The notes under the pieces: model-generated
Seen by the model: the letters and a program-made list of their open reading frames with translations, nothing else
Told to the model about the DNA's origin: nothing
Databases searched by the model: none
Shown: piece after piece, positions 1 to 6,385 of the stretch
Position numbering within the stretch: position 1 is the stretch's first letter
How the letters are laid out: each line of letters opens with the position of its first letter
From: Planctomycetaceae bacterium
GTDB lineage: Bacteria > Planctomycetota > Planctomycetia > Planctomycetales > Planctomycetaceae
Length of the DNA: 8,036 nucleotides
Assembly: GCA_003445035.1 (NCBI GenBank)
Contig: DLVV01000108.1
Span: forward strand, 564-8,599
Reading direction: 5' to 3'
Made by a program: the position numbers and the translations under genes

Positions 1-1103
1 TGCAGGCGGCTCATTACCTTTCGCTGACGCGGGATCCCCGTTCCGAATCACGCGTGGACGCAGTGCGTCGCCAGAGCGAACGACAACGGCTGAAGCGGGC
101 ACCAATTCGCGGTGTGGCCGAGTTGTGGGTCAGTGGCCCCTTTGACGATCGCGGCGCCGGATTTCAAACGGTGCACCCTCCGGAAACCAGGGCGGTTGAC
201 GTGGCCGGACGTTTCGCTGTCGGAAAGAAGACGATCAGGTGGGAGAAATTGAAGCCGATCCGGATGTTCAACTTCCACATGAAATACGGCGATACTGACG
301 GTACGTCGTGCTACGCCTACCTGCGTTTGATCAGTCCACGTCGCCAGCAGGTGTTGCTCACGCCCGGCTCTGACGACGGTTTGAAGGTCTGGGTCAATGG
401 TCGGAAGGTGCACGAAAACGACATTGCCCGCGGTGGTCTTCCGTTGCAGGACGTGGTCTTTGCCGAACTGGAGCCCGGCAGCAACGATGTGCTGTTCCGG
501 GTCCGCAATGTCGTGGGGGAACACTGCCTGTACCTGCACTACCGGTCACTGGGCGGGTCGGTGCAGGTGACTTTGCCCGAGCCGCTGGATGCCGGTGGAT
601 TGGCGGCGAGATTGAAGGAGGCGGCCAAGGGAGGCAAGCAGAAGGTCGCCGCGGCCTTTCTGGATGTCGACTGGGCGACTGAGGTGGCCCGCGGGGACAA
701 GGTGCGGGGAAAGAAACTGTTCGCCACTTCGGGGATCGGATGTGCCAAGTGTCATGCCGCGAAGGGGCTGGCCGCCGTTCCCGGAGCTCCCAGCCTGACC
801 GGAGCCGGCAAGAGGTTCACCGTGCCGTACCTGGTCGAGAGCGTCCTGCTGCCCAATCGCCGGATCTCTCCGGTCTTTCGCTCGACGGTCATTGTCACCA
901 GCAAGGGGAAGGTCGTGACCGGGCTGGTCGTGGGTGAGACCGGCCAGGTGGTCACCGTGCTGACTCCGGAAGCGAAGCGGGTCGAGATCTCCAGGGGGGA
1001 GATCGAGGAACGGAAGACGCAGAACGTCTCGGCGATGCCTGCCGGGCTGGTCAAGACGCCCAGGGAACTCCGGGACCTGCTGGCGTACCTGCTGGCCCAG
1101 TGA
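1..1103 (+). CDS. C-terminal part of a secreted-type protein with a beta-sandwich module and a C-terminal c-type heme domain (TIGR02603-like); 5' end outside window
   Basis: The frame is open to the left window edge (first whole codon at position 3), so the GTG at 54 is probably internal and the gene starts upstream. The first half contains a compact beta-rich module with the SDDGLKVWVNG motif (about 370-402), then KVHEND and a closing segment to about 560. This pattern is common in planctomycete multidomain secreted proteins. After a short helical linker comes a cytochrome-like domain: the heme c site CAKCH is encoded at 741-755, and SAMPAGL at about 1032-1052 supplies the expected distal Met (ATG 1035-1037). 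The protein ends in a DLLAYLLAQ helix. These marks match the Pirellula/Verrucomicrobium putative heme-binding domain, which usually closes much larger proteins with dehydrogenase-like propeller or HEAT domains; none of that is visible here. Export to the periplasm is inferred from the heme motif. It converges on the DUF1552 gene with 24 bases between stops. Family call is solid; the role is unknown. Confidence 0.88.
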   Translation, partial: QAAHYLSLTRDPRSESRVDAVRRQSERQRLKRAPIRGVAELWVSGPFDDRGAGFQTVHPPETRAVDVAGRFAVGKKTIRWEKLKPIRMFNFHMKYGDTDGTSCYAYLRLISPRRQQVLLTPGSDDGLKVWVNGRKVHENDIARGGLPLQDVVFAELEPGSNDVLFRVRNVVGEHCLYLHYRSLGGSVQVTLPEPLDAGGLAARLKEAAKGGKQKVAAAFLDVDWATEVARGDKVRGKKLFATSGIGCAKCHAAKGLAAVPGAPSLTGAGKRFTVPYLVESVLLPNRRISPVFRSTVIVTSKGKVVTGLVVGETGQVVTVLTPEAKRVEISRGEIEERKTQNVSAMPAGLVKTPRELRDLLAYLLAQ

Positions 1104-1127
1104 CGCGATGGCGGGGTCGGAGTCGGC

Positions 1128-2474
1128 TCAGGTGAGTTCGGCCGGCCGTTCGGCTTCTCCGAACCGCTTGATCGGGACACCGGCTCGCTGCAGCAACGCC
1201 AGGTGCAGCCGTGACATCGACATCTCGCGTCGAGGTTTCAACAGTCGCCCGCCGCGGATCGTTCCCCCGCCACCACCGGCCACCAGCAGCGGCAGGTTCT
1301 CTTCGGCATGCGCGTGACCGTCGGCGATGCTCGAACCGTAGACGATCATCGAATTGTCCAGCAGGGTCCGCTCGCCCTCGGTGATCGATTTCAGTCGCCC
1401 GAGGAACCAGGCCAGTTGTTCGTGATGCCAGCGGGTGACCAGGTTGTACATCCGCTTCTTTTCGTCGGCCGATTTCCACGACGTCGTTCCGTCGTCGTCC
1501 TCGGTTTTGCCGTCGTAGTCCTTCCAGTGTGACAGGGCATGCCATGTGCCTTTGACCCCGTCCAGGAAGTTGAAGTAGCGGTTGCTCTGGCCGTGATCGA
1601 GCATGAACGTCGAAACGCGGGTGGCGTCGGCCCAGAAGGCCAGCACGATCATCTCGAACATCACCCGGACGTACTCGCGGTGCGAATCGGGGATTCCCGG
1701 TCCGGGCCGGACAAGTTGCCGCTTGAGGGCCTGTGAGCGGTCGGCCTGGCGATCGGCAAACGCCAGCTTTCGCTCGATGCTGCGGATCGACTCGAGATAC
1801 TCGTCCAGTTTGCGTCTGTCGGCAAAGCTGCCCCGGCGTTTCAGAGAACGGGCGTCCTCGCGGACCAGGTCGAGCACCGATCGCTCGGACGTTGATGCCG
1901 GGCCGCGACGGAACATGCGGTCGAAGATCACCCGGGGTTCGATGTCGCGAGGGGCCGGCGTTTTCGGAGAGGTCCACGAGAGCGTGTTGCGGACCAGGCT
2001 GTTGCTGAAGAAGCCTTCCCCTCTCAGCGACAGTTCCAGCGACGGCAGCAGCGTCTTCTGTCCGATGGTTCTCGCGGCCAGTTGGTCGGCCGAGACTCCT
2101 CCGGCATCGATCCGGCGTCCGTTGTAGTCTCCGGCGGTCAACCAGGTCGCGGTTCCGGCCCCGTGGCCGTTGCCTTCGGGTGTCCACATGTTGCGGATCA
2201 CGACCAGTTGCTGCTGGAAGGGCTTCAGTGGCTCCATCCAGCGGTTGAGCGAACCGATCGTTCCGCCGGGAGCAACTTCCTGCGGATCCCAGGCCCCGTT
2301 GGCCACCCCGTTGGGGAAATACAGGTAGGCCAGACGTCGTGGTGAGCCCGATTCGGTGTCGGCCGTCTCGGCCGCTTCGGTGTGAGGGCTCATCACGTCC
2401 AGCAACGGCAGGGCGATGGCGGCACCGGAACCCCGGAGCATGCTGCGGCGGGAGATGGCAAAACGGTGTGTCAT
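1128..2474 (-). CDS. DUF1552 (HXXSHH family) protein, Tat-exported
   Basis: A 448-residue protein, the usual size for DUF1552. It opens with a twin-arginine signal (SRRSMLRG at residues 8-15, then a hydrophobic AAIALPLLDVM stretch), so it should cross the membrane folded. Family marks include LYFPNGVANGAWDP (51-64), GNGHGAGTATWL (101-112), a VREDARSLKRR-type helical segment (204-214), MLDHGQSNRYF (291-301) and the C-terminal DGHAHAEENLPLLVAGGGGG (385-404). The motif that names the Pfam family appears as H312-A-L-S-H316-W317, with Trp in place of the last His. It is followed by an acidic stretch (residues 319-341, including EDDDG) before the conserved TRWHHEQ. Its ATG overlaps the stop of the DUF1592-type gene by four bases (ATGA, 2471-2474). 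No clear Shine-Dalgarno precedes it, so translation is probably coupled. DUF1552 genes commonly follow DUF1592-type cytochrome genes in planctomycetes. The biochemical function of the family is not established. Confidence 0.95.
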   Translation of the reverse strand: MTHRFAISRRSMLRGSGAAIALPLLDVMSPHTEAAETADTESGSPRRLAYLYFPNGVANGAWDPQEVAPGGTIGSLNRWMEPLKPFQQQLVVIRNMWTPEGNGHGAGTATWLTAGDYNGRRIDAGGVSADQLAARTIGQKTLLPSLELSLRGEGFFSNSLVRNTLSWTSPKTPAPRDIEPRVIFDRMFRRGPASTSERSVLDLVREDARSLKRRGSFADRRKLDEYLESIRSIERKLAFADRQADRSQALKRQLVRPGPGIPDSHREYVRVMFEMIVLAFWADATRVSTFMLDHGQSNRYFNFLDGVKGTWHALSHWKDYDGKTEDDDGTTSWKSADEKKRMYNLVTRWHHEQLAWFLGRLKSITEGERTLLDNSMIVYGSSIADGHAHAEENLPLLVAGGGGGTIRGGRLLKPRREMSMSRLHLALLQRAGVPIKRFGEAERPAELT

Positions 2475-4435
2475 GGGGAGGGCCGGTCTGGTTGCCGCTG
2501 CCGGTTGCGGAAAGGGTAACTGCGGGTGATGGCCCGGATCAATGTTCCAAAACGGAACCCATCGGCTGCCACGGTCTTTCGGATCGCCTGCACCGCTGTT
2601 TCGTCATAGTACTCCAGTTGTCGTCCCAGGGCGTAGGTGAGCATCTTGCCGATGACCTGGTTGACCAGTTGGTCGTGCCGCCTGGCCAGCAGGATCTTGC
2701 GGAGTCCGGCCGGGCCGCTGAACTTGTGGCCTTCCGGCAGCGAGGCCGATGCGTCGACGGTGCGTCGGCGTCGTCGGGTTCGCCAGCGACCGAACCAGTC
2801 GTAATTCTCGAGGCTGAGGCCCAGCGGGTCGATGGCGTCGTGACACGCGGCACAGCGACGGTCTTTTCGGTGCAGCTCCAGTTTCTGTCGTCTGGAGAGT
2901 CGGGATCTCTCGGCCAACTCTTCGGACAGTTCGCTGGCCCCCGGTGGTGGCGGTGGCGGGGGCGTTCCGAGCAGATCGGCCAGGATCCAGCGGCCACGAT
3001 TGATCGGGCTGGTCCGGCCGGGAAACGATGTCACCGTCAACAGGCTGGCCTGTCCGATCAGTCCACCCCGTTGTTCGGTCTTCAACTCGACCCGACGCAT
3101 CTTCGAGCCCTTCACGTTCCCGATACGGTAGAACTTTGCCAGTTCCTGGTTGAGGAACGTGTAGCGAGCGTCGATCAGTCGTGAGATGGGCTGGTTGTCC
3201 CGGACCAGCGACACGAAGAACATCGCCGTCTCGGCTCGCATCGCCGCCATCAGGGTTTCGGTGCACCAGGGATTGTCGATCGGGTCGGCGCGGATGCGAG
3301 TGCCCAGGTGCACCGATCCCAGCCATTGGCCGGCGAACCGGGTTCCGAGTGTTTCGGCGCGGGGGTCGGCCAGCATGCGGGTGATTTCGGCATCGAGGAT
3401 ATCGGGTTGGTCGAGCGTATCCTGGTCGGCGAGCCGCGTGAGACGTTCGTCGGGCATCGTGGCCCAGAGGAAGTACGAGAGCCGTGAGGCGAGGTCGTGA
3501 TCGCTGATGGCGGTCGGGCCGTCGCCGGTCAGCGGTGTCTCGGCCTTCATCAGGAATGATGGTGAGACCAGGGCCGCCTGCAGGATCTCGCGGATCGCCC
3601 GGTCGAAGCCGGATCCGGACCGTCGTCGTGCCAGGACGGCGGCGACGTAACGCTCGCGGGTCGACTCGGGCACCGGACGACGGAAGGCCCGGGGCAGGAA
3701 CCGGTCGAGAACGCGGGAGGCGGCCTGGTGGTCACTGACGTCTCCTCGGGGACGGACGAACAGGATTTTCGCCACGGCCTTTCGTTGAGCCTCGGTCCGT
3801 GGTTTGAGCGGCAGGGCCCCGTGGATGACCTTCTCGGCGGCACCCAGGTAACGCTCCATCAGGATCGGCTGCAGGAACAACGTGTTGGCGCTGTTGTCGA
3901 ACCCACTGGTGCCGCTGAGTTCCGAAGGGAACCGCGTGGCCGGCCGGACGTCGACACCGAACAGGTCCCGCACCGTGTTGTCGTACTCGTGGTGGGTCAG
4001 CCTGCGGATCGGCACGTCACCGGGATTGTTGATCGTCGAGTAGTCGAATTCGTCAATCTGGACACGGATCCAGGCGACCAGGCGACGTCGCGTGTTTTCG
4101 TCGGGTTGTTCTTCGTCCTCGGGCGGCATGAAACGGTGCCCCACCAGGAACGCGATGTTTTTCCAGGTGCCCCGGTCCCGAACCAGGGGTTTGCGGCGCA
4201 GTGCGGTTTCCAACTGCAGGCCGCCCTCGCTGGTTTCCGGGCCATGGCACCCGGTGCAGTACCGTCGCAGGATTGGCAGGATGTCCCGGTTGGCCTGCAG
4301 AGACCTTGCCTGCCGGAGATCGGCGTCAGTGACCCGCAGAGGGTTGGATGCGGGCGGCGGTTGTTTCTCCTGGGCCGATAGCCTGGGACTCATTCCAAGC
4401 AGGCAGATTGAGAAGAGAACGAGGCGAGTGAACAT
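2471..4435 (-). CDS. Two-heme planctomycete cytochrome-like protein with DUF1587-DUF1595-DUF1592-DUF1588-DUF1585 domains
   Basis: The ATG at 4433-4435 is chosen because it begins a clean Sec signal peptide (MFTRLVLFSICLLG, likely cut after SPRLSA), giving 654 residues. The frame stays open to an ATG at 4615, but that 60-residue extension has no family features and would run into the ribosome-binding site of the divergent gene. Domains in order: a PSCyt1-like heme segment with CTGCH at residues 60-64 and RFMPP at 101-105; DUF1587 from about 143 (IRRLTHHEYDNTVRDLFG); DUF1595 at about 233-300 (FLPRAFRRPVP); DUF1592 at about 310-445 (SYFLWATMPDERL); DUF1588 at about 455-550 (LTVTSFPGRTSPINRGRW, TPPPPPPP, then CAACH at 528-532 and DPLGLSLENYDWFGRWR); DUF1585 at about 565-640 (MLTYALGRQLEYYD). 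This is the complete canonical order with no truncation. Two CxxCH sites suggest a di-heme periplasmic protein. It is the first gene of a two-gene operon with the DUF1552 gene. The physiological electron partner and substrate are unknown. Confidence 0.93.
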   Translation of the reverse strand: MFTRLVLFSICLLGMSPRLSAQEKQPPPASNPLRVTDADLRQARSLQANRDILPILRRYCTGCHGPETSEGGLQLETALRRKPLVRDRGTWKNIAFLVGHRFMPPEDEEQPDENTRRRLVAWIRVQIDEFDYSTINNPGDVPIRRLTHHEYDNTVRDLFGVDVRPATRFPSELSGTSGFDNSANTLFLQPILMERYLGAAEKVIHGALPLKPRTEAQRKAVAKILFVRPRGDVSDHQAASRVLDRFLPRAFRRPVPESTRERYVAAVLARRRSGSGFDRAIREILQAALVSPSFLMKAETPLTGDGPTAISDHDLASRLSYFLWATMPDERLTRLADQDTLDQPDILDAEITRMLADPRAETLGTRFAGQWLGSVHLGTRIRADPIDNPWCTETLMAAMRAETAMFFVSLVRDNQPISRLIDARYTFLNQELAKFYRIGNVKGSKMRRVELKTEQRGGLIGQASLLTVTSFPGRTSPINRGRWILADLLGTPPPPPPPGASELSEELAERSRLSRRQKLELHRKDRRCAACHDAIDPLGLSLENYDWFGRWRTRRRRRTVDASASLPEGHKFSGPAGLRKILLARRHDQLVNQVIGKMLTYALGRQLEYYDETAVQAIRKTVAADGFRFGTLIRAITRSYPFRNRQRQPDRPSP

Positions 4436-4444
4436 CGGGGACTC

Positions 4445-4454
4445 ATTCCGGAAT
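4445..4454. repeat. Perfect 10-base palindrome ATTCCGGAAT
   Basis: The sequence equals its own reverse complement over ten bases. It lies 10 bases upstream of the minus-strand ATG at 4435, within the likely 5' leader, and overlaps the start of the first direct-repeat copy. It could be part of an operator. It is short enough to arise by chance. Confidence 0.35.
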
Positions 4455-4500
4455 TCGGCGTCGGCCAGTCGATTGTATCGGTCGAATTCGTCGGCGACCA
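4451..4500. repeat. Imperfect 17-base direct repeat flanking the candidate -10 box
   Basis: GAATTCGGCGTCGGCCA (4451-4467) and GAATTCGTCGGCGACCA (4484-4500) match at 14 of 17 positions, with starts 33 bases apart, close to three helical turns. The copies lie on either side of the candidate minus-strand -10 element, a placement that suits a regulator-binding site. The second copy contains the 8-base palindrome CGAATTCG (4483-4490). Some resemblance may be chance in GC-rich DNA built from GTCGGC-like words. Confidence 0.4.
4472..4477 (-). promoter_or_regulatory. Candidate -10 box (TACAAT) for the DUF1592-DUF1552 operon
   Basis: On the minus strand these bases read TACAAT, one mismatch from TATAAT. 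Initiation about seven bases downstream would fall near 4465 and leave a leader of roughly 30 bases before the ATG at 4435. The hexamer 17 bases upstream (TGGTCG) matches the TTGACA -35 consensus at only three positions, so the promoter would be weak or activator-dependent. It rests on one short hexamer. Confidence 0.3.
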
Positions 4501-4583
4501 ATCGCTGCGGGCCGGTTCCATGACTGGCACTCCCGTCGACCCGACCACGCTCCGGACGTACGATGGGGGGAGCGGCAGGTCCT

Positions 4584-4589
4584 GGAGGT
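4584..4589 (+). promoter_or_regulatory. Ribosome-binding site (GGAGGT) of the DUF1549/DUF1553 gene
   Basis: GGAGGT lies 7 bases before the TTG at 4597 and 10 before the GTG at 4600. It supports initiation at one of these adjacent non-ATG codons. There is no nearby in-frame ATG before the signal peptide. Confidence 0.75.
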
Positions 4590-4596
4590 TTCGAGC

Positions 4597-6369
4597 TTGG
4601 TGCCATCGACATCACAAAAGTGCCGTGGGCTGGTGGTCGTCCTGTTGCTGGTCGGCGTGGTTCCGCATGTCGGCCAGGCCGGGATGCCGTTTCCTGAACA
4701 GATCGATCGGATCATTGATGCGGCTCACCGCCGCGACGGTGTGCAGCCGGCCGGGGTGGCCGATGATGCGGAGTTCCTGAGACGCGTGTGCCTGGACCTG
4801 GCGGGCGTGGTGCCCACTGCCGCACGGGCCGACGAATTTTTCGGTGATTCTGCCGAAGGAAAACGCGAGCGGCTGATCGATCGGCTGCTGGCGGCTCCGA
4901 CATTTTCGTTGCAGATGTCTCGGGTGTTTGACGCGATGCTGGTCGAACGACGAGTGGCCACGATCAAGTCCTACGACTTCAAGCCTGCCGAATGGCAGGA
5001 CTGGCTGGCCACCGCGTTTCGCGGAAACATGTCGTGGGATCGCCTGTCAGCGGCCATGCTGCGGAGCGACGGGACGAGTGACACGGAGGCCGCTGCCGCG
5101 AGATTCTACCTTGTACGAGACGTCGAGCCTCACCTGCTCGCTCGCGACATCGGTCGCCTGTTCCTGGGCAAGGATCTGCAGTGCGCTCAGTGCCATGATG
5201 ACCCGCGGATCAAGACCTACCGCCAGGCGGATTACTACGGCCTGTACGCGTTCGTCAGCCGTTTGAAGCACTTCCGTGACGACAAGAAGAAGCTCAACTT
5301 CGTCACCGAAAAGGCGGCCGGTGACGTGTCGTTCACATCGGCATTCAGTGGAGAGATGGGCGAGACCAATCCCCGGTTGCCCGGTGGCGAGATGATCGCC
5401 GATCCGCCCCTGGACAAGGGGAAGGAGTACTCGGTCAAGCCGGAGAAGGACCAGATGGGGATTCCGATTTACAGCCGCCGCCTGCAGTTGGCACAGCGAC
5501 TGCCTCGCAAGCAGACAACCGGTTTTTCCAGGAACATCGCCAATCGGCTCTGGGCCCTGATGCTCGGTCGTGGCCTGGTCCATCCCCTGGACATGCATCA
5601 TCCCGACAATCCCCCGTCACATCCCGAGTTGCTCAAGCGATTGGCCCAGAGGTTCGAACAGACCGGTTACGACATTCGCGGTCTGTTGCGGGAAATCGCC
5701 CTGACGCGGGCTTACCAGCGTTCCAGCCGGTTGCCGGTCGGGGCTGACCAGAAACGTTCCCCCGGGCCTTCGGAGTTCGCGGTGGCGGCGTTGCGTCCGT
5801 TGACGCCGGAGCAGTTGGGGTGGAGCGTGTTGCAGGTCACAGGGCGGTTGCCTTCCCGAATTGAGCGGTTCGACAGGAAGTTGCGCGAGGCGGCCGACAA
5901 GAAGACCGGGAAAACACCGGGAAAGGCCGAGGAGACCAACACGAAGAAGACCGGCGATGCCCAACTCGGACTGGATGATCGGAACTGGCAGGCTCACAGG
6001 CAGGCTTACCGGGAACTCGCCGGTGAACTCGCCGGCCTGTTCACCGTCTTTTCACGATTGCCCGGTCAGCCCGACAACGGATTTCAGCCGTCAGTGGACC
6101 AGGCGCTGTTCCTGCTCAACAGCGAACAGATGGTCAAGTTCACCAGGGACTTCCAGCTTCTGGATCGGCTGACAAAACTCGCGGACAAACCCGACGAGCT
6201 GGCATCCCGGTTGTATCTCGCGATCCTCTCCCGTCCTCCGGCGGACGAAGAGCGTCGGGAGGTGGCACGTTTGCTGGAAGGTTCTGAGAATCGGGATCAG
6301 CGTCGCCAGGTGATTCGACGGATCACCTGGGGATTGCTGGTCTCGGCGGAATTTCGTCTGAATCACTAA
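4597..6369 (+). CDS. One-heme DUF1549/DUF1553 (PSCyt2-PSD1) protein, Sec-exported, short form
   Basis: A 590-residue protein starting at TTG 4597 (or the adjacent GTG 4600), both well placed after GGAGGT. A Sec signal (KCRGLVVVLLLVGVVPHVGQA, likely cut near residue 28) leads straight into DUF1549 (about 33-235), so the extra N-terminal PSCyt1 heme domain of the longer family members is missing. DUF1549 ends with the heme site CAQCH (196-200) and ADYYGLYAF (211-219); the usual CHDHP reads CHDDP, with Asp202 replacing His. A linker typical of the short form (VSFTSAF, PRLPGGE) follows. DUF1553 spans about 300-585, marked by NRLWALMLGRGLVHPLD (316-332), PPSHPELLKRLA (339-350), TRAYQRSSR (370-378), SVDQALFLLNSEQM (499-512) and a final GLLVSAEFRLNH helix. 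Residues 434-454 form a Lys/Thr/Gly-rich, probably disordered insertion. The DUF1501 start lies 16 bases downstream, the standard planctomycete pairing. Function is unproven; a periplasmic cytochrome-like role is inferred. Confidence 0.94.
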   Translation: MVPSTSQKCRGLVVVLLLVGVVPHVGQAGMPFPEQIDRIIDAAHRRDGVQPAGVADDAEFLRRVCLDLAGVVPTAARADEFFGDSAEGKRERLIDRLLAAPTFSLQMSRVFDAMLVERRVATIKSYDFKPAEWQDWLATAFRGNMSWDRLSAAMLRSDGTSDTEAAAARFYLVRDVEPHLLARDIGRLFLGKDLQCAQCHDDPRIKTYRQADYYGLYAFVSRLKHFRDDKKKLNFVTEKAAGDVSFTSAFSGEMGETNPRLPGGEMIADPPLDKGKEYSVKPEKDQMGIPIYSRRLQLAQRLPRKQTTGFSRNIANRLWALMLGRGLVHPLDMHHPDNPPSHPELLKRLAQRFEQTGYDIRGLLREIALTRAYQRSSRLPVGADQKRSPGPSEFAVAALRPLTPEQLGWSVLQVTGRLPSRIERFDRKLREAADKKTGKTPGKAEETNTKKTGDAQLGLDDRNWQAHRQAYRELAGELAGLFTVFSRLPGQPDNGFQPSVDQALFLLNSEQMVKFTRDFQLLDRLTKLADKPDELASRLYLAILSRPPADEERREVARLLEGSENRDQRRQVIRRITWGLLVSAEFRLNH

Positions 6370-6373
6370 TCGC

Positions 6374-6379
6374 GGGGAG
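6374..6379 (+). promoter_or_regulatory. Ribosome-binding site (GGGGAG) of the DUF1501 gene
   Basis: GGGGAG sits six bases before the TTG at 6386, inside the 16-base gap after the upstream stop. It favours this TTG over the in-frame ATG at 6446, which has no comparable purine-rich site. Confidence 0.6.
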
Positions 6380-6385
6380 TTTGAC

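Larger units (their letters stand above)
4436..4596. promoter_or_regulatory. Divergent intergenic region between the two operons
   Basis: These 161 bases separate the chosen ATG of the DUF1592-type gene (minus) from the start of the DUF1549/1553 gene (plus), so both operons must be initiated here or nearby. The segment around 4445-4490 is visibly richer in A and T than the surrounding coding DNA. It contains a candidate minus-strand -10 box, an imperfect direct repeat and a palindrome, listed separately. No convincing plus-strand -35/-10 pair was found. Shared control of the two operons is inference from geometry. Confidence 0.6.

Noticed and set aside
54..56. GTG at 54 as the true start of the first gene
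   Set aside because: The frame remains open to the window edge, there is no Shine-Dalgarno before it, and no signal peptide follows. It is most likely an internal Val.
1051..2187. A 378-codon minus-strand open frame overlapping the DUF1552 gene
   Set aside because: The translation is Arg/Pro/Gly-rich low complexity without family motifs, as expected from an alternate frame of GC-rich coding DNA. The DUF1552 frame explains the region fully.
2957..2977. Repeat-like C/G run in the DUF1592-type gene as a possible microsatellite
   Set aside because: It encodes the poly-Pro stretch of the TPPPPPPP motif, which is a normal conserved feature of DUF1588 proteins.
2339..3184. A 281-codon plus-strand open frame opposite the DUF1592-type gene
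   Set aside because: It lies antisense to well-conserved DUF1588/DUF1585 coding sequence and shows no recognisable domain, signal or ribosome-binding site.
4474..4502. TTGTAT followed by ACCAAT as a plus-strand promoter
   Set aside because: Spacing is about 17 bases, but both hexamers match the consensus poorly, so it is not better than chance.
4436..4615. 60-residue N-terminal extension of the DUF1592-type protein from an ATG at 4615
   Set aside because: It would bury the clear Sec signal peptide at 4435, shows no domain, and would overlap the ribosome-binding site and start of the divergent gene.
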